From Gemmiger sp. An87 (GTDB lineage: Bacteria; Bacillota; Clostridia; Oscillospirales; Ruminococcaceae): 64,000 bases of DNA. This document shows, in pieces, positions 18,760-27,353 of this stretch. Below the pieces are notes generated by a model that ran no database searches, was not told where the DNA came from, and saw only the letters and a program-made list of their open reading frames with translations. The first letter of the stretch is position 1. Each line of letters starts with the position of its first letter. Where the stretch lies: contig NZ_NFHD01000015.1 of NCBI RefSeq assembly GCF_002159185.1, forward strand, positions 1 to 64,000, given 5' to 3'. A program made the position numbers and the translations under genes.

Positions 18760-20146
18760 GGTTGTAATCCACGTTCACAAAGCGGGTGTGCGCGCCGTCC
18801 CACCCCAGGTCCACCTTGCCGGTCTCGCCGTGACGGTTCTTGGCAATGATGCACTCGGCGGTGCTGGAATCGCTCTCCTCCAGGCTCTCGCCGCTCATGG
18901 AGGTGTAGTAGCCCTCGCGGTACAAAAACAGCACGATGTCGGCGTCCTGCTCGATGGAACCGGAGTCACGCAGGTCGGACAGCTGGGGCCGGTGGTCGGA
19001 CCGGCCGCTGCTCTTTTCCGCCGCACGGGACAGCTGGGACAGGGCAATGACCGGCACGTTCAGCTCCTTCGCCATGATCTTCAGGTTTCGGGTGATGTCA
19101 CTGATTTCCTGCACACGGTTTTCAGTGCGCTTGCCGCTGGTCATCAGCTGTAAGTAGTCGATGACCACCAGGCCGATGGGGGTCTTCTCCGGGTCCTGGT
19201 TGATCTTGCGGATCTTGGCCTTCACCTCGGGGATGGTGATGCCGGAGGTGTCGTCCATGAAGATGGGCACATCGTGCAGCACGTCCATGGCATGGGCCAG
19301 GTCGTCCCAGTCGTTGCCGCTCAGCGCGCCGGAGCGGAAGGAGTGGCTGTCCACACCGGCCTCGGCGGAGAGGATACGGTTGGTCAGCTGCTCCTTACTC
19401 ATTTCCAGGCTGAAGATGGCCACCGGGATGTGGCTCTTTTTGGCCACGTTGGTGGCGATGTTCAGCGCAAAGCTGGTCTTGCCCATACCGGGGCGGGCGG
19501 CCAGGATGATCAGGTCGGACCGGCCCAGACCGGTGAGGATGGAATCCAGATAGGTAAAGCCGGTGGGGATACCGGCGTATTTGTCCTTGTTGGGGCCCGC
19601 GATCTTCTGCAGGGTGGCCATGGTCTCCAGGAACGCGTCGGACAGCTTGGTCAGCTCCTCCCGCTTCTGGTTGGAGCGGATGTCGGTCAGCCGCTGCTCC
19701 ACGCTCTCCAGCAGCATGTCTGCGTCCGGCTGGGCGCTGGACTGCTTGAGGATGTTCTGGGCCAGCTGCATCACCTGGCGGGTGAGGTATTTCTCCTCCA
19801 CGATGCGAGCATAGGCGGAGAAGTTGCTGATGGAGGGCACCACCTCACCCAGACGGGCAATGTAGACCTTGGCAGCCTCCATGCTCTCGAACACGCCGGT
19901 GGAGGCCACCGCGTCGATCAGGGTCACCGCGTCCAGCTGCTCGGTGCCGGAATACAGCTCCACCATCTGGCTGAAGATCTCGGCGTTCTGGCGGGAGTAG
20001 AACATCTCCGGCTTGAGGGTATTGATCAGCGCGGGCATCACCCGCTCGCTGTCCAGCAGGGCGGCGCCCAGCACCGACTGCTCCGCCTCCATATTATACG
20101 GCTCGGCCAGGTTCATGCTGTCCAGCTCAAAATTTGTATCCTGCAT
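18749..20146 (-). CDS. dnaB: Replicative DNA helicase
   Basis: A 465-aa hexameric 5'-3' helicase of the replication fork (called dnaC in Bacillus). The N-terminal helical domain (to ~150) begins with EAEQSVLGAALLD. The RecA-like motor has Walker A ARPGMGKTSF, the FSLEMSKEQL segment, Walker B LVVIDYLQLM and the C-terminal DLRDSGSIEQDADIV block. SD GGGA lies about 11 nt before ATG 20146. It is preceded by rplI (gap 154 bp with GC-rich imperfect hairpins, no gene), the standard Firmicutes order. Confidence 0.96.
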   Translation of the reverse strand: MQDTNFELDSMNLAEPYNMEAEQSVLGAALLDSERVMPALINTLKPEMFYSRQNAEIFSQMVELYSGTEQLDAVTLIDAVASTGVFESMEAAKVYIARLGEVVPSISNFSAYARIVEEKYLTRQVMQLAQNILKQSSAQPDADMLLESVEQRLTDIRSNQKREELTKLSDAFLETMATLQKIAGPNKDKYAGIPTGFTYLDSILTGLGRSDLIILAARPGMGKTSFALNIATNVAKKSHIPVAIFSLEMSKEQLTNRILSAEAGVDSHSFRSGALSGNDWDDLAHAMDVLHDVPIFMDDTSGITIPEVKAKIRKINQDPEKTPIGLVVIDYLQLMTSGKRTENRVQEISDITRNLKIMAKELNVPVIALSQLSRAAEKSSGRSDHRPQLSDLRDSGSIEQDADIVLFLYREGYYTSMSGESLEESDSSTAECIIAKNRHGETGKVDLGWDGAHTRFVNVDYNHAG

Positions 20147-20300
20147 CAGGCATCGTTCCCTTTCGCTACGGTTGGTTTTTCAGGCAGGCTTTTGCGACTT
20201 TTTGCCGCCGCCTGCCTTTCAGCAAGCAGCGCCCAGCGGGCGCAGCCTTCGGGGCCATTCTTCCCCATGGCCGCCCCACTGGGCGCAGCAGTTCCGCTTT

Positions 20301-20744
20301 TTACTGCTCCTCGACCTTCACCTTAAAGGTGCTGGTCACGCCGGGGTGCAGCTTCACGGTGGCGTTGGTGGTGCCAAACTCCTTGATGTCCCGCTCCAGC
20401 TCCACCTTGCGCTTGTCGATCTCGGTGCCCACCATCTGGCTCAGGTGCAGGGCCACCTCCTTGGAGGTGATCTTACCGAACAGACGGCCGCCGTTGCCCT
20501 TGCTCTTGATCACAACGGTCTTGTCCTTGATGGTGGCGGCCAGCTGCTGGGCAGCGGCCAGAGCCTCGGCAGCGTGATGCTCCTTGGCCTCGTTCTTGGT
20601 GCGCACCAGGTTCAGTGCGCTGGCGTCCGCCTCGGCGGCCAAGCCCCGGGGGAACAGGAAGTTGCGGGCGTAGCCGTCCGACACTTCGTGGATCTCGTCC
20701 TTTTTGCCGATGTTCTTCACATCCTGCTTCAGAATGACCTTCAT
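20301..20744 (-). CDS. rplI: 50S ribosomal protein L9
   Basis: 147 aa, normal length. The N-terminal L9 domain starts [18 protein letters not shown] and has the family block [14 protein letters not shown] long connecting helix and a C-terminal RNA-binding domain follow ([17 protein letters not shown]). ATG 20744 has AAGGAG upstream. A perfect 8-bp GC hairpin lies just 5' of the ribosome binding site (20766-20791). Confidence 0.97.
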   Translation of the reverse strand: MKVILKQDVKNIGKKDEIHEVSDGYARNFLFPRGLAAEADASALNLVRTKNEAKEHHAAEALAAAQQLAATIKDKTVVIKSKGNGGRLFGKITSKEVALHLSQMVGTEIDKRKVELERDIKEFGTTNATVKLHPGVTSTFKVKVEEQ

Positions 20745-20765
20745 TGGTATCTCTCTCCTTATGTG

Positions 20766-20791
20766 CGCGGCGCCTGCTTACAAGCGCCGCG
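20766..20791 (-). promoter_or_regulatory. Hairpin next to the rplI ribosome binding site
   Basis: CGCGGCGC (20784-20791 read on minus) pairs with GCGCCGCG (20766-20773), loop 10 nt, ending a few bases upstream of the AAGGAG of rplI. It may be a processing or translation-control element in the gdpP-rplI junction. Confidence 0.45.
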
Positions 20792-20818
20792 TATTTTGGC
20801 CGGCCGCGGGGGCCGGGT

Positions 20819-22804
20819 TTATCGTTTTTTGCCGGAGCGGGCCTCTTCCTCGGCCTGCTCCTGCCGGTAGCGGGCAATGGCCTGACGGATGCGCTTTTCC
20901 GCCTCGTCGATGGTGGTGTCCTTCAGCTGCGCGCCCGCCATGGTCAGATGACCGCCGCCGCCCAGCTGCTCCATGATGACCTGCACGTTCACGGCGCCCA
21001 TGCTGCGGGCCGAGATGTTCACCCCGCTGCCCTGCTGCACCGCCACGAAGCTTGCTCCCACCCCCTGGATGGTGAGCAGGTCGTTGGCCGCCTGGGGCAC
21101 TGCCACCGCCATATCCGGCGGCAGCTCGCCGGAGACCGACACCGCACAGCCCATATAGATATCGGCGTTTTCCACCAGATTGGACTTGGCGGTGTATTCC
21201 TGCAGGCTGGAATTGAACAGCAGCTTCACCCGCTCGGTCATGGCGCCCATGCGGCGCAGATAGGCCGCCGCCTCAAAGGTGCGCACGCCGGTGTGAATGC
21301 CGAAGTTGCGGGTATCCAGCATGATGCCGGCCAGCAGGGCCTCCGCCTCCAGAGAGGTGGGGCGGAACTGCTGCCCCTCCACGTACTGCAGCAGCTCACT
21401 CACCAGCTCACAGGTGGAGGAGGCATAGGGTTCATGGAAGAACAGCACCGCGTTGTCGATGTGGCCCACCGCCTTGCGGTGATGGTCGATCACCGCCACC
21501 TGACGGCATTTGCGGTACACATCGCCGCTTTCCAGCAGACCCTTGATGTGGGTGTCCACCACCAAAAGCAGGGTATTGTCGGTCATGCCGTCCAGCGCCA
21601 CCTCCGGCGAGATGAAATCCTCGCCCAGGCCCGCGGCCTGGAATTCCTCCAGCACGCTCTGGGCCAGCGTGGCCTCCCGACGCACCACAATGGCGGCGGG
21701 GGCATCCAGCCCTTTGCAGATGCGCAGCACACCGATGGCCGCACCCACGCAGTCCAGGTCGCTCATCCGGTGACCCATAATCAGCACGCTGTCCGCCTGG
21801 CGGATCAGATCGCACAGGGCCTTGGCCACGATGCGGCTCTTGACTCGGCTGCGCTTTTCCACACTGCGGGACACGCCGCCGTAGAAGGCAAAGCCCTCGG
21901 GGGTCTTCACCGCCGCCTGGTCGCCGCCCCGGCCCAGGGCCATGTCCAGCGACTGGCGGGCCATCTCCTCGCACTGGCGCAGGGTGTCGCCGCCCCGGCC
22001 CACGCCGATGGACAGCGTCACGTTCACCTCGCCCTCCAGGGCGCGGATCTTGTCCAGCACATCGAATTTTGCCGCCACCATTTCCTTCATGTGGCGTTCC
22101 TCCACCACCGCTATGTAGCGGGCGTTGCTCACCCGCTGCAGAAAACCGGTGGTGCGGCCGATGTAGGTTTCCAGCACCCGGTTGATGCCTTCCAGCACCC
22201 GGGCCTTCTCCGAGTCCTTCAGCTCGGCCAGCTGCTCGGCGTAGGCGTCGATCTCGATGATCATATACGCCGGACGGGTGGCTTCGTATTCCGCCGCCCG
22301 CTGGCGCAGATCGGTCTCGTCCACCAGGTACAGCACGGTAAGTGCCTCGCGCCCGGCGGTGGCCGACGCAAAGATATTGTATTTGCGGCCTTCGTGCTCC
22401 AGCACCTGGCCCGCGGGCTCGCCGCACTGATGCAGGTCCAGCCCGCAGAGCACCTTGCCCACCGGAGCAAGCAGCCGGTCCTCGTCCGCCAGAATGCGCT
22501 GGCGGAAGGGGGTGTTGTACCACACCAGGGTCTTGCCGCTGAGCAGCGCCACCGGCAGTGCCAGCGCGCCCAGGCTCAGCTGGGCCTGGCTGTTTTCAAA
22601 GCTCTCGCACTGCAGCACCCGGGCAAGCCCACGGCGCATCCGCCGTGCCAGCAGCAGAACAGCCAGCGCCACCAGGGCCGCCAGAGGGATCAGCACCCAG
22701 AGCAGCCTCGGCTCCAGCAGGCCCACCAGAATGGCCAGCAGCGCACTCAGCACCACCATCCCTCCGGCGAATACCTCCAGTGTGAAACGGGGTTTCAGAT
22801 CCAT
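20819..22804 (-). CDS. gdpP: Cyclic-di-AMP phosphodiesterase, GdpP-like
   Basis: A 661-aa membrane-bound DHH/DHHA1 phosphodiesterase that hydrolyses c-di-AMP to pApA. Two N-terminal TM helices (~10-55) are followed by a PAS-like region and a degenerate GGDEF domain (~175-310) without an intact GGDEF motif. The DHH domain has GHRMSDLDCVGA (H345, D349, D351) and IDHH (D440-H442). DHHA1 carries the GGGGHLTMAG motif. ATG 22804 has AAGGAGG. It lies 28 bp after rnj and before rplI, the usual yybT-rplI-dnaB order. Confidence 0.94.
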   Translation of the reverse strand: MDLKPRFTLEVFAGGMVVLSALLAILVGLLEPRLLWVLIPLAALVALAVLLLARRMRRGLARVLQCESFENSQAQLSLGALALPVALLSGKTLVWYNTPFRQRILADEDRLLAPVGKVLCGLDLHQCGEPAGQVLEHEGRKYNIFASATAGREALTVLYLVDETDLRQRAAEYEATRPAYMIIEIDAYAEQLAELKDSEKARVLEGINRVLETYIGRTTGFLQRVSNARYIAVVEERHMKEMVAAKFDVLDKIRALEGEVNVTLSIGVGRGGDTLRQCEEMARQSLDMALGRGGDQAAVKTPEGFAFYGGVSRSVEKRSRVKSRIVAKALCDLIRQADSVLIMGHRMSDLDCVGAAIGVLRICKGLDAPAAIVVRREATLAQSVLEEFQAAGLGEDFISPEVALDGMTDNTLLLVVDTHIKGLLESGDVYRKCRQVAVIDHHRKAVGHIDNAVLFFHEPYASSTCELVSELLQYVEGQQFRPTSLEAEALLAGIMLDTRNFGIHTGVRTFEAAAYLRRMGAMTERVKLLFNSSLQEYTAKSNLVENADIYMGCAVSVSGELPPDMAVAVPQAANDLLTIQGVGASFVAVQQGSGVNISARSMGAVNVQVIMEQLGGGGHLTMAGAQLKDTTIDEAEKRIRQAIARYRQEQAEEEARSGKKR

Positions 22805-22832
22805 GGCCCAACAGCCTCCTTTGCGTTTGGGG

Positions 22833-24665
22833 TCAGACCTCCATGAGGATGGGCAGGATCATGGGGCTGCGCTTGGTCTTGCGGTAGATGTAGGACGACA
22901 GAGCCTCCCGCACGCGGGTCTTCACGCTGTTCCAGTCCCGCACATTCTCGGCGGCACACTTCTCAAAGCACTGGGTCACCAGACGGCGTGCCTCATCCAT
23001 CAGCTGCTCGCTCTCGCGCACATACACGAAGCCGCGGGAGACCAGATCCGGCCCAGCCATCACCTGGCCGGTGCGGGAGTTGACGGTGGCCACCACGATC
23101 ACCAGACCGTCCTCAGACAGATGACGGCGATCCCGCAGGACCACGTTGCCCACGTCGCCCACGCCCAGACCGTCCACCATCACGGCGCCCGCAGGCACCG
23201 GCTCACCGGTGGAAAGACCGTCGGCCGAGAGGATGATGTCCTGGCCGATCTCGGCGATGTGGATGTTCTTCGGGGGGATGCCCAGCTTCTCGGCGGTGAT
23301 GGCATGCTTTTTCAGCTGCTTGTACTCGCCGTGCACCGGCAGGAAGTACTTGGGCGCCGCCAGCGTGAGCATCAGCTTCTGCTCCTCCTGGCAGGCGTGG
23401 CCGGACACATGCACGTCGTACATGGATTCATAAATGACCTCCGCGCCCAGCAGCAGCAGACCGTTCACCACCTTGGTGACCATCTTTTCATTGCCGGGGA
23501 TGGGGGTGGCTGAGATGATGATGAAGTCGCCGGGGCCCACACGCACGTTGCGGTGGCTGGCGCTTGCCATGCGGGACAGAGCGCTCAGCGGCTCGCCCTG
23601 GCTGCCGGTGGTGATCAGCACGATCTGCTCCGGCGGATATTTGTTGATCTGCTCCAGGTCGATGAGCACGCCCTCCGGCGCATGCAGGTAGCCCAGCTCC
23701 AGGGCCATCTGGGTATTGTTGGCCATGCTCCGGCCGGACACCGCCACCTTGCGGCCGTTTTCCACCGCCAGGTCGATGATCTGCTGCACCCGGTAGATGT
23801 TGGATGCGAAGGTTGCAATGATGATGCGCTGTTTGTCCGCCCGGCGGAACAGGTTGGCAAAGCTGTCGGCCACCTTGTGCTCGGTGGCGGTAAAGCCCGG
23901 CCGCTCGGCGTTGGTGGAATCGCTCAGCAGGGCCAGCACGCCCTTCTTGCCGTATTCCGCAATGGTCACCAGGTCGGTGGGCCCGGCAGACAGCGGGGTG
24001 TAGTCGATCTTGAAGTCGCCGGTCTGGATGATCACGCCCGCCGGGCAGTCGATGGCCAGGGCCACCGCGTCCGGAATGGAGTGGTTCACATGGATGGGCT
24101 CGATGGTAAAGCAGCCCAGCTTGAACTTGTGGCGGGGATGGATCTCCACCAGCTTGGTGCGGCCCAGCAGATTGTGCTCTTCCAGCTTGTTCTTGATCAG
24201 GCCGATGGTCAGCTTGGTGGCGTAGATGGGCAGATTCACCTGCTTGAGCAGGTAGGGCAGCGCGCCGATGTGGTCCTCGTGGCCGTGGGTGATGACCACG
24301 CCCTTGATCTTATCCTTGTTCTGCACCACGTAGGTGAAGTCCGGGATAACCAGGTCGATGCCGAACATATCGCTGTCCGGGAAGACCAGGCCGCAGTCCA
24401 CGATCAGCATATCGCCCTGGCATTCATACAGGGTGATGTTCTTGCCCACTTCGCCCAGGCCGCCCAGGGGAATGATGTGCACCGGCACAGCCTCTTCCTG
24501 CTTGGCGTGGTTCTTGGCAGCGGGCTTGCGGCCCCGGGAATAGAAGGGGCGGCGGCGCTGAGCGGGCTGCTGCGCGCCCGCGTTCTCGGCCTTGGGCGCG
24601 GCCGGCTTATGGGCAGCGCGCGGTTTTTTGGGTTCTTTTTCCTTTGCGTTTTTCTGTTGAGTCAT
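22833..24665 (-). CDS. rnj: Ribonuclease J
   Basis: A 610-aa metallo-beta-lactamase/beta-CASP RNase with endo- and 5'-3' exonuclease activity, central to mRNA decay and rRNA maturation. The metal motif is THGHEDHIGALPYLL. GDFKIDYTP, the beta-CASP SDSTNAERPG block and MYDVHVSGHA follow, with the C-terminal domain at the end. About 65 N-terminal residues are basic, Ala/Lys/Pro-rich and disordered, longer than in Bacillus RNase J1. ATG 24665 has GGAGGAG six bases upstream. It is first gene of the long operon, behind a consensus promoter and a leader of about 220 nt. Confidence 0.95.
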   Translation of the reverse strand: MTQQKNAKEKEPKKPRAAHKPAAPKAENAGAQQPAQRRRPFYSRGRKPAAKNHAKQEEAVPVHIIPLGGLGEVGKNITLYECQGDMLIVDCGLVFPDSDMFGIDLVIPDFTYVVQNKDKIKGVVITHGHEDHIGALPYLLKQVNLPIYATKLTIGLIKNKLEEHNLLGRTKLVEIHPRHKFKLGCFTIEPIHVNHSIPDAVALAIDCPAGVIIQTGDFKIDYTPLSAGPTDLVTIAEYGKKGVLALLSDSTNAERPGFTATEHKVADSFANLFRRADKQRIIIATFASNIYRVQQIIDLAVENGRKVAVSGRSMANNTQMALELGYLHAPEGVLIDLEQINKYPPEQIVLITTGSQGEPLSALSRMASASHRNVRVGPGDFIIISATPIPGNEKMVTKVVNGLLLLGAEVIYESMYDVHVSGHACQEEQKLMLTLAAPKYFLPVHGEYKQLKKHAITAEKLGIPPKNIHIAEIGQDIILSADGLSTGEPVPAGAVMVDGLGVGDVGNVVLRDRRHLSEDGLVIVVATVNSRTGQVMAGPDLVSRGFVYVRESEQLMDEARRLVTQCFEKCAAENVRDWNSVKTRVREALSSYIYRKTKRSPMILPILMEV

Positions 24666-24886
24666 AGATCTCCTCCGTAAAATTGCGTACGCCGGAAAAA
24701 CCCGTTTTTCGTTCCGATGCAAAAACGGCCGGGCGCACGATTGATTCAGTTTGAAAATGCTTGTGGTGTTGGGCACGACGGGTCCATTTGTTCAATGCGA
24801 CCGGGCCCCGGACGGATCACGCACACAGAGCGGCGGCGACGGGCCGCTGCTCGGCTAAGGCTGGCAAACTTCTCCAACCTAAAGTT
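24666..24886 (-). promoter_or_regulatory. Long 5' leader of rnj
   Basis: About 220 nt lie between the predicted transcription start (~24886) and the rnj ATG. There is no good ORF, and GC-rich stretches could fold. I recognise no riboswitch class. RNase autoregulation through the leader is known for E. coli RNase E, but here it is only a possibility. Confidence 0.4.
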
Positions 24887-24892
24887 AGTTTT

Positions 24893-24922
24893 ATTATACC
24901 CTCTTTGTATGCTTTCTGTCAA
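24893..24922 (-). promoter_or_regulatory. Promoter of the rnj-to-ftsH operon
   Basis: Consensus TTGACA (24917-24922) and TATAAT (24893-24898), 18 bp apart on minus. Confidence 0.85.
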
Positions 24923-24999
24923 CAAAGTGCCCGGAGCGGGGCAAAATAATCCGGGGTGGGGTCTTTGTTCAGTATAGGCGGGCCCGGGCCCGCTTACAC

Positions 25000-25028
25000 T
25001 TGCCGCCAACGGACAAACCCGGTATAAT
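25000..25028 (+). promoter_or_regulatory. rnhA-mnmA promoter
   Basis: TTGCCG (25000-25005) and TATAAT (25023-25028) with a 17-bp spacer. It is divergent from the rnj promoter, and the rest of the 437-bp gap 24666-25102 is leader and spacer. Confidence 0.78.
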
Positions 25029-25102
25029 AATGCCATTGGGCGTCGACCGGCTGTTTGCGCCCGGAACAGAACGCCCGCCTTTCCGCGGGCAGGAGGACAG
25101 CA

Positions 25103-25552
25103 ATGAAACAGATCGAGATTTTTACCGACGGCGCCTGCAGCGGCAATCCCGGCCCCGGCGGCTGGGGCGCGGTGCTGCGCTATAAACAGTTTGAAAAGGA
25201 GCTTTCCGGCGGCGAGGCCGAGACCACCAACAACCGGATGGAGCTCACCGCCTTCATCCGGGCGCTGGAGCAGCTGAAGGAGCCCTGCGAGATCACCCTG
25301 TGCAGCGATTCCAAATACGTGATCGACGGGCTGGAAAAAGGCTGGGCCAAGGGCTGGCGGGCCCGGGGCTGGAAAAAGAGCGACAAATCCCCCGCTCTCA
25401 ACCCGGACCTGTGGGGCCGTCTGTTGGACCTGTGCGAGGGGCATGTGATCCACTACAAATGGATCAAGGGCCACGCCGGTCACCCGGAGAACGAGCGCTG
25501 TGACCGTCTGGCGGTGGAGCAGAGCAAAAAGTACGGCGGCCGCCAGGCCTGA
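25103..25552 (+). CDS. rnhA: Ribonuclease HI
   Basis: A 149-aa enzyme that cuts RNA in RNA-DNA hybrids. The DEDD metal residues are recognisable: [15 protein letters not shown] (Asp), [14 protein letters not shown] (Glu), [11 protein letters not shown] (Asp) and the C-terminal NERCDRLA (Asp), with the handle region [18 protein letters not shown] 25103 has AGGAGG; an upstream in-frame start at 25055 lies within the leader and was not used. mnmA follows after 33 bp on the same transcript. Confidence 0.95.
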   Translation: MKQIEIFTDGACSGNPGPGGWGAVLRYKQFEKELSGGEAETTNNRMELTAFIRALEQLKEPCEITLCSDSKYVIDGLEKGWAKGWRARGWKKSDKSPALNPDLWGRLLDLCEGHVIHYKWIKGHAGHPENERCDRLAVEQSKKYGGRQA

Positions 25553-25585
25553 CGACTATTCCGAGCATAATAAGGAGCAACGATT

Positions 25586-26656
25586 ATGAGCGATATTTTA
25601 TTCCCCGGCAACGATTTTTCCACCTTTGAGAAGCAGGACAAGGTGCTGGTGGGCGTGTCCGGCGGTGTGGATTCCGCGGTGTGCGTGCACATTCTGCGGG
25701 AGCAGGGCTTTGCGGTGACCGGCGCGGTGATCCGCTTCTCCCCCGCCCACGACAAAGCGGTGGAGGAGGCCCGCAAGGCAGCCGCTGCCCTGGGTATTCC
25801 GCTGGAGATCATCGAGGCGGGCGAGGAGTTCGAGCGCCAGGTGGTGGAGCCCTTCTGCCAGGCCTACTGCGCCGGACGTACCCCCAACCCCTGCGTGCTG
25901 TGCAACCCCACCGTAAAGTTCAAGCTGCTGGCCGCCCGTGCCGATGAGCTGGGCATCCCCTTCATCGCCACCGGCCACTACGCCCGGGTGGAGCAGACCG
26001 CCGCCGGGCAGTACCACATTGCCCAGCCCGCCAGCGTGGCCCGGGACCAGAGCTACATGCTCTACCGCCTGGGGCAGGACATTCTGTCCCGCCTGTGCCT
26101 GCCGCTGGGTGAGTTTGAAAAAGAGGACATCCGCCAGATCGCTCGCGACCTAGGTCTGCCCTGTGCTGACAGCCCGGACAGCATGGAGATCTGCTTCATT
26201 CCGGACGGCGACTACGCCGCCTTCATCCGGGGCCGGGGTCTGGAGGATAAGCCCGGCCGCTTCATCGCGCCGGACGGGAAGGACCTGGGCCCCCACAAGG
26301 GCGTAATGCACTACACCCTGGGCCAGCGCAAGGGCCTGGGCTTGGCACTGGGCAAGCCCGCCTTCGTGAAGGCCATCCGAGAAAACGGCGATGTGGAGCT
26401 GGGCTGGGCCGGTGAGGAGTTCTTCTCCGGCATGACCCTGCGGGATGTGTGCTGCGCCGCCGGGGGCGAGCTGCCCGCCGGGGATTATCTGGTGAAGATC
26501 CGCAGCGCCGCGAAGCCCGTGCCCTGCCACTACGATGGCGAGGGCCTGGTACGTTTTGAAGAGCCTGCCCGCGCCCCGGCCCCCGGCCAGAGCGCCGTGT
26601 TCTACGGCGGCGGCCTGGTACTGGGCGGCGGCTTCATCGACCAGATTCTGGACTGA
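25586..26656 (+). CDS. mnmA: tRNA-specific 2-thiouridylase
   Basis: A 356-aa enzyme that puts sulfur on U34 of tRNA Lys, Glu and Gln. The PP-loop GVSGGVDSAVCVHIL is near the N-terminus. The first catalytic cysteine lies in GRTPNPCVLCNPTVKF and the second in SMEICFIPDGDY. The central HYTLGQRKGLGL block and the C-terminal barrel are complete. It lies 33 bp behind rnhA with AAGGAG upstream of ATG 25586. Confidence 0.95.
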   Translation: MSDILFPGNDFSTFEKQDKVLVGVSGGVDSAVCVHILREQGFAVTGAVIRFSPAHDKAVEEARKAAAALGIPLEIIEAGEEFERQVVEPFCQAYCAGRTPNPCVLCNPTVKFKLLAARADELGIPFIATGHYARVEQTAAGQYHIAQPASVARDQSYMLYRLGQDILSRLCLPLGEFEKEDIRQIARDLGLPCADSPDSMEICFIPDGDYAAFIRGRGLEDKPGRFIAPDGKDLGPHKGVMHYTLGQRKGLGLALGKPAFVKAIRENGDVELGWAGEEFFSGMTLRDVCCAAGGELPAGDYLVKIRSAAKPVPCHYDGEGLVRFEEPARAPAPGQSAVFYGGGLVLGGGFIDQILD

Positions 26657-26676
26657 TTTTTATTGCGAACAAGCAA

Positions 26677-26713
26677 ACAGCAGCCCCCTGCCGTGCAGGG
26701 GGCTGCTGTTTTG
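26677..26713. terminator. Bidirectional terminator between mnmA and coaD
   Basis: A 15-bp perfect stem (ACAGCAGCCCCCTGC with its complement), loop 3, T tract on plus and A-rich flank on the other side. It serves both convergent genes. Confidence 0.88.
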
Positions 26714-26720
26714 TGTTTCT

Positions 26721-27227
26721 TTACTTGCTCTCTTCGGTCTTGGGTCCGAGACGGCGGCGGATGTCGTCGATGATCTCGGGGCAAACGAACTCGGAGATAT
26801 CGCCGCCCATGGTGGCCACCTCCCGCACAATGGAGGAGGAAAGATACATGTACTTGATATCGGTGGTCATGAACATGGTCTCCAGGGTGGGGCAGAGCTT
26901 TTTATTGGTGAGCGCCATCTGGAACTCGTATTCAAAATCGCTCACCGCCCGCAGGCCCTTGATGAGGGTGCAGGCACCCACGTGGGAGGCGTAGTCTGCC
27001 AGCAGACCGCCGAAGAAGTCCACCCGTACATTGGGCATATCCTTGGTGACGCGGCGGGCCAGCTTCACCCGCTCGGCGGGGGTGAAGGCGGTGTTGCTTT
27101 TGGAGTAATTCACCAGGATCAGCACGATCACCTCGTCAAACAGGCTCGAGGCCCGGCGGATGATGTCCAGGTGGCCCTTGGTGATGGGGTCAAAGCTGCC
27201 GGGGCAGATGGCGATGCGTTTTTCCAT
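26721..27227 (-). CDS. coaD: Phosphopantetheine adenylyltransferase
   Basis: A 168-aa nucleotidyltransferase of coenzyme A synthesis: 4'-phosphopantetheine plus ATP gives dephospho-CoA. The N-terminal CPGSFDPITKGHLDIIRRA contains the (H/T)xGH motif, and the C-terminal YLSSSIVREVA is the ISSTxVR-like motif. Length is typical. ATG 27227 has AAAGGA upstream; an upstream in-frame start would extend into GC-rich spacer. It is probably cotranscribed behind lysA (126 bp gap with a GC hairpin but no T tract). Confidence 0.95.
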   Translation of the reverse strand: MEKRIAICPGSFDPITKGHLDIIRRASSLFDEVIVLILVNYSKSNTAFTPAERVKLARRVTKDMPNVRVDFFGGLLADYASHVGACTLIKGLRAVSDFEYEFQMALTNKKLCPTLETMFMTTDIKYMYLSSSIVREVATMGGDISEFVCPEIIDDIRRRLGPKTEESK

Positions 27228-27353
27228 AAAGCGTTTTCCTTTCCGCTGGGGCCGCTGGGCCCGCTGTTGGCTGTTTTCCCGCCGCCGTGCACGGCGGGCG
27301 CCATTAAGTATACCCCCCAAAAAGCAGCCTTGTCAATTGCATTTTGCCGACTG

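Noticed and set aside
24746-25483. A 245-codon minus-strand frame over rnhA
   Set aside because: Overlaps the well-supported rnhA gene and the rnj promoter; no homology seen.
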